Assembly (NCBI GenBank): GCA_023411555.1
Contig: JAEYOQ010000013.1
Location: 1-21,751 of the forward strand
Direction: 5' to 3'
DNA: 21,751 bases
Source: Bacillota bacterium
GTDB taxonomy: Bacteria; Bacillota; Clostridia; Lachnospirales; Lachnospiraceae
Below, piece by piece: positions 6,414 to 13,300 of the stretch (its first letter is position 1; every line of letters begins with the position of its first letter). Under the pieces are notes generated by a model, which made no database searches, was not told where the DNA came from, and worked only from the letters and a program-made list of their open reading frames with translations. A program made the translations under genes and the position numbers.

Positions 6414-8105
6414 AAAATCAAATGGAAAATTATGTTGTCATTTGATATCTTATTAGTAACTATTATTATTTTTTCAGCACTAATTACCAAAAATCAAGTC
6501 ACACGATTAGTAGCAGATAAAAACGCCAGCGAGTTAACAAACTATGCAGCCTTGGGTCTTTCTCTTTTGGATACCCGTTATCCAGGTAACTGGAGACTGG
6601 AGGGTGATCAGCTATATAAGGGTGATGCCTTGATGAATGAAAATTACAGTATTGTAGATGACATCACACTACAAAGCGGAAGCCTTGCTACTATTTTTGC
6701 AAATGATACCAGAATATCCACTACTGTAAAGAACGATAAAAATGAGCGACAGATCAATACTCAAGCATCGGATGCGGTTATCGAGGTCGTACTTCATAAT
6801 GGACAAGACTATCACGGCACAGCAATCGTAGTCGATAGAAGTGCAGCTACTTATTATACTCCCCTCAGAGACCAGAATGGAGTTATTGTAGGTATGTGGT
6901 TTGTTGGTATCTATGACGATGTTATCAAACAGGAAATCAATAAGATTATGTTATCCATATCAACATTTCTAGTATTGATTGCTCTCCTGGGCACTATCGT
7001 TTCTTATATTCTTGGAGTATATCTTGCCAAGGCCTATGTTACTCTGAAGGAGTATTTTACACGGCTGGAAAACGGAGATTTCAATATACCTATATCAGAA
7101 CGCAGTCTGGCCCGAAAGGATGAAGTTGGCGACATCTTTCGTTCCTTTCAACATATGCAGGATAATGTCCGATTCGTCATCACTTCGATTCTGAATGAAG
7201 CAAATCAAATCGGACTCTCGTCTAATATTCTTGCCGAGGAAGCCAATATGGTATACCGGGATATAGAGGACATCTCAGCTACTACCGAGCAACTCTCCGC
7301 CGGAATGGAGGAAACAGCCGCTTCCTCAGAGGAGATGAATGCTACCTCCGAAAATATCGAGGAAGAGATCCTTCGTGTTAATGATAAGGCTTCTAATGGT
7401 CAGGTAATTGCTTCTGAGATTAAAGAGCGAGCCGAAGCACTAAAGAATACAGCTACCGCCTCTCAAAAAACTGCTATTGAGATCTATGAAAATGCCAACC
7501 GCAAGCTTCGTAATTCCATTGAGCAAGCTTCTGCAATAGACGAAATAAGAACCTTATCCAAGACGATCCTCGATATCACTGCCCAGACGAATCTGTTGGC
7601 CTTGAATGCCTCCATCGAATCAGCACGTGCAGGAGAAGCCGGTAAAGGCTTTGCAGTTGTCGCCAGAGAGATTAGTACATTAGCTCACAATTCCAAAAAG
7701 GCAGTGTCCCAGATTGAATCGATATCCGGTGAGATTTCAAAAGCGGTAGAGGATATTGTTAAGGATTCCCAATTACTCCTAGAGTTTGTTGATACAAAGG
7801 TAATTAAGGATTATGAAGTACTGGTTAAAACCAGCGAGCAATATGATTCGGATGCAGATACCATTGAGCGTATGGTGACTGAGATAAAAACCTCAGCAAA
7901 CCAGTTAAGTGAATCTATCACCTTTATCCGTAAGGCTGTGGAAGAAGTGACAATTGCAACGAATGAAGGCTCCAGAGGTTCTGCTGAGATTGCCGAGAAA
8001 TCCAACTCAATCTTCCACAAGACGAATGAGGTATTAGAACAAGCAAAATCCAATCAGAAAGTAGCAGAGAACCTGAACCAGCAAGTACAGTTCTTCCAGA
8101 TATAA
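6411..8105 (+). CDS. methyl-accepting chemotaxis protein with single Cache sensor
   Basis: A 564-residue transmembrane chemoreceptor that would signal through CheA and CheW to the flagellar motor. Residues 1-8 are cytoplasmic and basic, and the first membrane helix is about 9-25. The extracellular sensor (about 26-178) ends in the single-Cache pattern YTPLRDQNGVIVGMWFVG. The second membrane helix is about 179-204, followed by a HAMP domain (about 205-258). A long coiled coil leads to the conserved signalling tip at about 385-425, with TNLLALNASIESARAGEAGK and GFAVVAREI, then the return helix. No C-terminal receptor-tethering pentapeptide is visible; the protein ends in QVQFFQI. The ligand cannot be read from the sequence. 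It appears monocistronic, with a terminator downstream. Its start lies in the hairpin described at 6397-6410. Confidence 0.93.
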   Translation: MKIKWKIMLSFDILLVTIIIFSALITKNQVTRLVADKNASELTNYAALGLSLLDTRYPGNWRLEGDQLYKGDALMNENYSIVDDITLQSGSLATIFANDTRISTTVKNDKNERQINTQASDAVIEVVLHNGQDYHGTAIVVDRSAATYYTPLRDQNGVIVGMWFVGIYDDVIKQEINKIMLSISTFLVLIALLGTIVSYILGVYLAKAYVTLKEYFTRLENGDFNIPISERSLARKDEVGDIFRSFQHMQDNVRFVITSILNEANQIGLSSNILAEEANMVYRDIEDISATTEQLSAGMEETAASSEEMNATSENIEEEILRVNDKASNGQVIASEIKERAEALKNTATASQKTAIEIYENANRKLRNSIEQASAIDEIRTLSKTILDITAQTNLLALNASIESARAGEAGKGFAVVAREISTLAHNSKKAVSQIESISGEISKAVEDIVKDSQLLLEFVDTKVIKDYEVLVKTSEQYDSDADTIERMVTEIKTSANQLSESITFIRKAVEEVTIATNEGSRGSAEIAEKSNSIFHKTNEVLEQAKSNQKVAENLNQQVQFFQI

Positions 8106-8162
8106 GTATGACAATCATAGCTTACACGGTAAAAATCATGAAAATCATACATAGTAATAGAG

Positions 8163-8192
8163 GGGGATGTTGCAACATCCCCTTCTTCTTTT
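8163..8192 (+). terminator. terminator of the chemotaxis gene
   Basis: A perfect palindrome, GGGGATGTTGCAACATCCCC (8163-8182), is followed by TTCTTCTTTT. The tract runs up to the pdxA stop codon on the other strand. The palindrome would also form a hairpin in the convergent transcript, but no T run follows it there. Confidence 0.85.
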
Positions 8193-9192
8193 ATGCTGGA
8201 TTGATAAAGTTAACCGAATATTTTGCTCCGAGAAGAATCGCTTCTACCATGCTTACCTCGCTAGCAATACCCCTCCCTGCAATATCCAGAGCAGTGCCAT
8301 GATCGACCGAGGTACGAAGTATTGGCATTCCGCCTGTGATTGCTATGGTTCTCTCAAAATCCAGCGTCTTTGTTGCAATATGTCCCTGATCATGATATAA
8401 GGATAACACACTGTTATAACGTCCCTTAAGCGCCAGATAGAATACAGAGTCTGCCCCAATCGGACCATCCACATCATAGCCCTCTGCTCTTAGCTCTTCC
8501 ACTGCCGGTGCTATGTGCTTCACTTCTTCATCGCCAAATAAACCGTGCTCACCGCTGTGGGGATTGAGTCCGGCAATCGCCATAGTCCCCTCTGATACCC
8601 CTAGCTTTTCTAGTACTTCTTTACATCGTTTTACATAGTCCTTTATTCTATCTTTTATAACCAGCTCACACGCTTTTCTAAGGGAAACATGCCTTGTGAG
8701 AAAGAAAACCCTCATTCCATGGACCTCGAACATGGTTAAGGGATCCTTGGTTCCAGTTAATGCACCAAATATCTCAGTATGTCCGATAAAATCTACATTC
8801 CCTGCTTTTAAGGCCTCTTTATTGATAGGTGTGGTTGCAACCGCTGCTACCTCTTTGCTCATGGCCAACTCAATGCTTTTCTCAATATATTCGTAAGCAG
8901 CTCTTCCACACATTCCGCTCACCTGGCCCACCTTAAACACATTCCAGTCAACATTATTCAGGTCAATTAGGTTTAATATTCCCAAGGAATATTCCCCCTC
9001 CTCTACCTTCTGGATCACCTTAATTCTCAAGTCTATTCCAGTGAACCGAATTGCATCCTCTAACACCTTACGGTCACCGATTACGATACATCGTGCTGCT
9101 TGATGCACCTCTTTATTCACCATAGCCTTTACTACGATTTCTGGTCCAATTCCTGCGGGATCACCCATAGGGATTGCTATTATTGATTTCAA
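8191..9192 (-). CDS. pdxA2: PdxA-family dehydrogenase, PdxA2-like (4-phospho-threonate type)
   Basis: A 333-residue NAD-dependent, metal-binding dehydrogenase of the PdxA family. Motifs: IPMGDPAGIGPE at the N-terminus, GHTEIFGALTGT (about 137-148), NPHSGEHGLFGDEE (about 210-223), YHDQGH (about 266-271) and TSVDHGTALDIAG further on. The segment YHDQGHIATKTLDF carries GHI where, as I recall, canonical vitamin-B6 PdxA has GLP; this points to the PdxA2 branch that acts on four-carbon sugar-acid phosphates such as threonate 4-phosphate. No partner kinase (DtnK-like) or other B6 gene is adjacent, so the substrate remains open. The start codon is TTG at 9192, supported by GGAG 8 bases upstream; the nearby ATG (9199-9201) runs into a stop. 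A weak promoter (TTCAGA-17-TACTAT) may lie just upstream. Confidence 0.85.
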   Translation of the reverse strand: MKSIIAIPMGDPAGIGPEIVVKAMVNKEVHQAARCIVIGDRKVLEDAIRFTGIDLRIKVIQKVEEGEYSLGILNLIDLNNVDWNVFKVGQVSGMCGRAAYEYIEKSIELAMSKEVAAVATTPINKEALKAGNVDFIGHTEIFGALTGTKDPLTMFEVHGMRVFFLTRHVSLRKACELVIKDRIKDYVKRCKEVLEKLGVSEGTMAIAGLNPHSGEHGLFGDEEVKHIAPAVEELRAEGYDVDGPIGADSVFYLALKGRYNSVLSLYHDQGHIATKTLDFERTIAITGGMPILRTSVDHGTALDIAGRGIASEVSMVEAILLGAKYSVNFINPA

Positions 9193-9318
9193 ACAATCAT
9201 CTCCATTCCCATTCTAAAAATTGGTCCTACCCAACCCAGCATATCCAAGAAGTTAGCCCCTCATTCGTATAGTAAGAATAAAGCGGATTCATCTGAACAT
9301 ATAAAATACTTTATTCCT

Positions 9319-9633
9319 TTAATCAAGTTTTCTTCTATTATGATTGAGTAAGTATGCGATAATGGTCATAATAATAGCTATTCCAGCTATGGGTGCATAT
9401 ATAAGATATAAACCCATCGAAACATCGTTGTGGAAATAATATGCTAACTTTCTTTCTATATTAGGCTCGGACATAGTATATAAGCTGATATCTCTTAAGA
9501 ACAAACATACTGAAAAAATTATTGCAGCAGCTGGCACAAGCCATAGAAGCTTAGGTTTGTATTTACTAAGAAAAAACAAAACTACACCATTAAAAATTAT
9601 TATACTCAATAACAAAGTAATTAATCTTATCAC
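9319..9633 (-). CDS. small membrane protein, three predicted helices, function unknown
   Basis: A 104-residue protein that I do not recognise. Hydrophobic segments lie at about 3-22, 28-46 and 73-94, separated by a short basic loop (KYKPK) and a longer loop with acidic and aromatic residues. The tail is basic (NHNRRKLD), so it is probably cytoplasmic. The start is GTG at 9633, supported by GGGAGG about 9 bases upstream. It lies 126 bases upstream of the PdxA-like gene on the same strand, and no terminator was seen between them, so the two may be cotranscribed. It could be a family-specific membrane protein. Confidence 0.65.
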   Translation of the reverse strand: MIRLITLLLSIIIFNGVVLFFLSKYKPKLLWLVPAAAIIFSVCLFLRDISLYTMSEPNIERKLAYYFHNDVSMGLYLIYAPIAGIAIIMTIIAYLLNHNRRKLD

Positions 9634-9699
9634 CTTTTACTACCTCCCCATAACAATAATCACATAATATTTTATATATTCATAAATTACTATTTCATT

Positions 9700-9864
9700 T
9701 TAGCATAAAATTTCCCAATATGAAATATTAAAAGAAATGTCAACGTCTCTAATATTGCTATTTTCTAAGAGAAAAGTAGTACTCAGAATCAAATATGACA
9801 AGCCACTTACTACCATTCTCATAGGATATTTTCCTTGATTTCTTAATTGCTCACATACTTGCAT
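9700..9864 (-). CDS. possible 54-residue small protein, unsupported start
   Basis: An open frame of 54 codons lies in the otherwise empty spacer upstream of the membrane protein gene. The reading frame stays open for 11 more codons upstream of the ATG. The product would be MQVCEQLRNQGKYP, then a hydrophobic stretch (about 18-33), then a polar tail ending SYWEILC. No convincing ribosome site precedes the ATG (only ATAAAG). I do not recognise the product. It may be a chance frame or the remnant of a decayed gene. Confidence 0.2.
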   Translation of the reverse strand: MQVCEQLRNQGKYPMRMVVSGLSYLILSTTFLLENSNIRDVDISFNISYWEILC

Positions 9865-9919
9865 CTTTATGTCAGTCTTGATAATCCGAAAATCATCCTA
9901 GAAATTTTGAACATGAAAA

Positions 9920-9960
9920 AGCCCCTGACAGCTGTTTTACCAGCTGTCAGAGGCAGGTTT
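9920..9960 (-). terminator. terminator of the rubrerythrin gene
   Basis: The perfect 10-bp stem CTGACAGCTG (9925-9934) / CAGCTGTCAG (9941-9950) has a TTTTAC loop. On the minus strand it is followed by GGGGCTTTTTC, a typical termination tract. On the plus strand TTTTT follows slightly later, so it may act in both directions. Confidence 0.85.
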
Positions 9961-9975
9961 TTGTTGATATATGTA

Positions 9976-10119
9976 CTTTCCGAAATATCTGCCAAGTAAT
10001 CCCTTGATACACTCAAAGGCATTTTCCTTTATGCAGAGTATCTCTTTAACTGTCCTTCAAGATGCCCAAAGCATTCTTATTTATGCAAAGTATCTCTTTA
10101 ATAATCCTTCAAATGCTTT
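9976..10119 (-). repeat. three degenerate ~52-bp copies of the rubrerythrin 3' end
   Basis: The last 13 codons of rubrerythrin (10081-10119), encoding KAFEGLLKRYFA and a stop, recur downstream. The second copy at 10029-10067 reads GHLEGQLKRYSA and a stop in the corresponding frame. The third, at about 9976-10023, reads NAFECIKGLLGRYFGK. The TATCT landmarks fall at 10091, 10039 and 9986, spacings of 52 and 53. By eye about 28 of 39 positions agree between the first two copies. The third copy ends in GRYFGK, which may be closer to the usual rubrerythrin ending, so the present gene end may derive from a repeat copy. Confidence 0.8.
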
Positions 10120-10623
10120 GCCGTGTCTTGCTTCGTCTTTTGCCATCTCATGAACGGTATCATGGATTGCGTCTAAGTTAGCTGCTTTAGCACGTACTGC
10201 AAGATCCTTCTTACCCATACATGCACCATTCTCTGCATCCACTCTCATCTGAAGATTTTTCTTTGTGCTGTCTGTAACAACTTCACCAAGAAGCTCTGCA
10301 AACTTTGCTGCGTGCTCAGCCTCTTCCCAAGCTGCCTTTTCATAATACATTCCAACCTCAGGATAGCCCTCTCTATGAGCCACTCTTGCCATAGCCAGAT
10401 ACATACCTACCTCGGTGCATTCTCCCATGAAATTATCTCTAAGATCCTTCAAAATATCTTCACTTACACCCTGAGCTACACCAACAACATGCTCATCAGC
10501 CCAGAACATACCCTCAGCCTTCTCAGTGAATTTCTCCTTTTTAGCCTTGCAAATCGGACATGCATCCGGCGCGCTATCGCCTTCGTGAACGTAACCACAT
10601 ACTTGACAAACAAACTTCTTCAT
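10081..10623 (-). CDS. rbr: reverse rubrerythrin (N-terminal rubredoxin, C-terminal diiron domain)
   Basis: A 180-residue NADH-linked peroxide-reducing protein of the anaerobic oxidative-stress response. The order is reversed relative to classical rubrerythrin. A rubredoxin-type iron site comes first (C6, C9, C22, C25 in FVCQVCGY and DACPICK). It is followed by a four-helix ferritin-like diiron domain with the carboxylate and histidine motifs ECTEVGMY, EEAEHAAKF and DEARHGKAF. The start at 10623 has AAAGGAGA 8 bases upstream. A consensus promoter with an overlapping dyad precedes it, and a strong terminator follows. The Fur/PerR gene lies just upstream on the same strand, fitting peroxide-induced derepression. 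The 3' end is triplicated downstream in decayed form. Confidence 0.95.
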   Translation of the reverse strand: MKKFVCQVCGYVHEGDSAPDACPICKAKKEKFTEKAEGMFWADEHVVGVAQGVSEDILKDLRDNFMGECTEVGMYLAMARVAHREGYPEVGMYYEKAAWEEAEHAAKFAELLGEVVTDSTKKNLQMRVDAENGACMGKKDLAVRAKAANLDAIHDTVHEMAKDEARHGKAFEGLLKRYFA

Positions 10624-10679
10624 AATGAGTATCTCCTTTTACTGTTATATTATAATAGTTATTATGTAATTAAATAACA

Positions 10680-10735
10680 ATAATGGTAATTGTTACTATT
10701 ATAATTATAATACTACTTAATCAATCTTTTGTCAA
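10680..10735 (-). promoter_or_regulatory. rubrerythrin promoter with probable PerR operator
   Basis: On the minus strand TTGACA (10730-10735) and TATTAT (10707-10712) are separated by 17 bases. A dyad at 10680-10702, with arms ATAATGGTAA and TTACTATTAT around TTG, covers the expected transcription start. The core ATAATRGTAATTRTTAY is also present in the promoter of the adjacent regulator, at 11276-11292. AT-rich dyads of this kind fit PerR boxes (TTATAATNATTATAA type), though the match is not exact. A second dyad, ATAATAGTTATTAT, lies closer to the gene, near 10652-10665. Confidence 0.7.
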
Positions 10736-10873
10736 TATATTTCTTAATAATATTGTTAATTAACCCACAAACCTTAACCTACAAAAGAGCTACGATCTAC
10801 TCTTTATATCCGAGCAGCTCATAGCTCCATTCCCGTCCTACTACATATTCATATTTCGCATACTAACTACGAT

Positions 10874-11257
10874 TTATTTGTTGCAATCCGGGCATAAACC
10901 ATAGAAGTAGGTTACATGTCCTTCGACTTTGCCGTCAAAGCCGGCACCAGCTATTTTAATTATATGATCAATGGATTCCATCTCAATATCGCTTACCTTT
11001 CCACAGCTTTTACATAGAAAGTGATAATGGGGTCCTTGTTTACTGTCAAAACGGTCACTACCATCCTGGCAATTGATCTTTATAATTTCACCTTGTTCAG
11101 CCAACAAGTTTAGATTACGATACACAGTCCCTAAGCTGATATTAGGATGTGTCTTTCTAATGTGCATATAGATGGTATCAGCGGTCGGATGCTCGTTTGT
11201 ACTGGCCAGGTATTCTTTGATTGCCTCCCGTTGTCTGCTGTACTTATTTACTGCCAT
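10874..11257 (-). CDS. perR: Fur-family metalloregulator, probable PerR
   Basis: A 127-residue dimeric DNA-binding repressor. A winged-helix domain (residues about 1-75) contains HPTADTIYMHIRKTHPNISL and GTVYRNLNLLAEQG. The metal-binding half contains RFD followed by HYHFLCKSCG (about 88-97) and a C-terminal CPDC that completes the structural zinc site (C94, C97, C121, C124 approximately). Fur, Zur and PerR cannot be separated by motif alone. PerR is favoured because the reverse rubrerythrin gene is next to it and both promoters share a dyad core. GGAG 10 bases upstream supports ATG 11257. It has its own promoter overlapped by a putative self-operator, so autoregulation is likely. Confidence 0.85.
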   Translation of the reverse strand: MAVNKYSRQREAIKEYLASTNEHPTADTIYMHIRKTHPNISLGTVYRNLNLLAEQGEIIKINCQDGSDRFDSKQGPHYHFLCKSCGKVSDIEMESIDHIIKIAGAGFDGKVEGHVTYFYGLCPDCNK

Positions 11258-11275
11258 AACAAAACACTCCTATCA

Positions 11276-11319
11276 ATAATAGTAATTATTATTATAGACT
11301 CTAAGCAGTATTTCGTCAA
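11276..11319 (-). promoter_or_regulatory. perR promoter with putative operator
   Basis: On the minus strand TTGACG (11314-11319) and TATAAT (11291-11296) are 17 bases apart. The dyad core at 11276-11292 (plus-strand ATAATAGTAATTATTAT) overlaps the -10 box and the start point. It shares its layout with the dyad in the rubrerythrin promoter. The -35 box lies only 11 bases beyond the stop codon of the helicase gene. Confidence 0.7.
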
Positions 11320-11330
11320 GGAAATAAATA

Positions 11331-12923
11331 CTATTTACGGTTGGCCGGCTCGATATTTATACTTTTTCCTTTGATCTTAGCTGATTTCATTACCATAATA
11401 ACGTCAGATGCATATTCTCTGGGCACTTCAACAAAGGTATATTTATCATACATATCAATGCTACCGATAAGTTTACCGGGCATTCCTGTCTCACCTGCTA
11501 TGGCTCCGAGAATATCTCCAGGTCTAACATTCTGCTTCTTGCCAAGATTGATGAATAATCTCACCATTCCTTCTTCAGCTCCGGTATCTCCAAAATCCGC
11601 ACCATTGCTAACATCCTCAGCCCTAGTGATATCATCACCCATACTATTCTTAAGAAATGCTGCAGCGATATCTAAAGATGTGAAATCTCCCTCGTTTAAG
11701 CGTTCCTCGATCATGTCGATATATTTTGTAAGGTCTTCATTCTGAATCGTACTTACCAGCTTATCCAGGATTTTATCAGCCTTCACTGCTGTCACATCAT
11801 TCAAGGACGGAATAGGCTGCACCTTAATCTTTGTATTGCAGTATCTCATAATATCCTTCAGCTTGTAGATTTCTCTTCCTACCACTAAAGTAAAGGCTCT
11901 TCCTTCCCTTCCCGCACGTCCGGTACGACCAATACGGTGAACATAGTACTCATCATCCTGGGGTACATCGTAGTTGAAAACCGCTTCCACATCATCTACA
12001 TCAATACCTCTCGCAGCCACATCGGTAGCAACCAGTATCTCAGTTTTTCCATTACGAAAGCCATGCATTACACGGTCCCTCTGCTGTTGCTTTAAATCAC
12101 CGTGTAGTCCTTCTGCGAAGTATCCTCTTCCCTGCAAGGCAGAGGTAAGCTCATCCACCTGCTTCTTTGTATTACAGAAAACCAAGGAAAGCTTAGGATT
12201 ATACATATCAAGAAGTCTGGATAATACATCCTCCTTATTCCTCTGAGTAACCTCATAATAATACTGTTCTATCTTAGGAACAGTCAGCTCTCTTTTTACA
12301 ACACGGATTGTCTCTGCATTCTTCTAATAGGTTCTGGCAATTTCTAGAATTGGACCAGGCATGGTCGCAGAAAACAGAACTGTCTGTCTCTCCTCTGGTA
12401 TCTGGCTGAGAATAGTCTCAATATCTTCACGAAAGCCCATGTTAAGCATCTCATCAGCTTCATCCAGAATTATGGTATTAACCGTATCAAATTTTATGGT
12501 TTTCCTTCTCATATGGTCCATTACACGACCTGGTGTACCGATAATGATTTGAATCCCCGACTTCAGAGAACGGATCTGCTTTGCGATCTCCTGTCCACCG
12601 TATACCGGAAGAATCTTAATACCATGCATGAAGGTTGCCAGCTTTCGGATCTCTTCTGCTACCTGTATTGCCAATTCTCTGGTAGGACATAATACAATCG
12701 CCTGAAGATGTCTGTCTTTCGGATTTATTCTCTGTAACAAGGGAATTCCAAAGGCAGCTGTCTTTCCTGTTCCCGTTTGTGCCTGACCTATGACATCTTT
12801 ACCCTCTAGTAGAACAGGAATAGCTTTTGCTTGTATCGGTGACATTTCCTCGAACCCCATCTCCTCTACTGCACGAAGGATGCTTGGGTTTAAATTTAAT
12901 ACCTCAAATTTTGTTGTTTCCAT
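11331..12923 (-). pseudogene. DEAD-box RNA helicase interrupted by one in-frame TAG
   Basis: A 530-codon frame runs from ATG 12923 to 11331, broken only by TAG at 12324-12326. The first part (199 residues) has the Q motif SPIQAKAIP, motif I AQTGTGKT, PTRELA, GTPGR, DEAD and SATM. After the TAG the same frame continues with KNAETIRVVKRELTVPKIEQ, then LVFCNTK, ATDVAARGID and HRIGRTGRAGR. The C-terminal part resembles a DbpA-type RNA-binding domain (about 445-525). All helicase motifs are intact, so the lesion looks recent. The site reads TAT TAG AAG where relatives are expected to have a sense codon; CAG (Gln) to TAG is the simplest change. The first ATG after the stop (12206) has no ribosome site close enough. 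Without suppression, helicase domain 2 and the RNA-binding domain are lost. A sequencing error is possible. Confidence 0.85.
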
Positions 12924-13300
12924 TCAATTTTCCTTTCTTTGTATCTCATATCTCATATATTTCCCACTGATCGTTCTGCCTATGTAACCTCTTCGCTTCG
13001 ATCACGTCCAAAGAAATATTCAAACACTCAGATTTTGATGTCGCAGCCAATATACTACCAACATTAAGGTGAAAATGTGTCTTCCAAATGATTATGTTGC
13101 TTTTTATCATTTTTAACACTTCTATATCAAAATATTTCTTCAAACTCCCATAAAAAAGCTCTTAGTCCTTTAGACCAAGAGCTGATTCATTAAAAAGTAA
13201 AATTACTATGAAACAGATACTTTGCGTAGTATATCATTGAAAAAATCTTATGTCAAGGGTTTCAGGCATATTAGGATATATTGCTTATACCTCCTAATCC
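12924..13300. other. intergenic region between the helicase and ygiQ genes
   Basis: It holds the helicase ribosome site (AAAGGA on the minus strand, near 12930) and the ygiQ terminator at 13152-13183. A 65-codon minus-strand frame (12946-13143) begins with TTG without a usable ribosome site and is not accepted as a gene. I see nothing else that I can support. Confidence 0.5.
13152..13183 (-). terminator. terminator of the ygiQ-type gene
   Basis: On the minus strand AGCTCTT pairs with AAGAGCT, with an inner GGTC/GGACT part, and TTTTTT follows immediately. It lies about 120 bases after the stop of the radical SAM gene. Confidence 0.85.

Noticed and set aside
11331..12206. Separate helicase C-terminal gene starting at ATG 12206
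   Set aside because: No ribosome site lies at a usable distance (the nearest AAGGAGG is 23 bases away), and the frame is open and continuous back to the TAG, so it is the rest of one interrupted gene.
12946..13143. 65-codon minus-strand frame after the ygiQ terminator
   Set aside because: It starts with TTG only 3 bases from a GGGAG run, has no recognisable domain, and lies in a spacer with no promoter that I can support.
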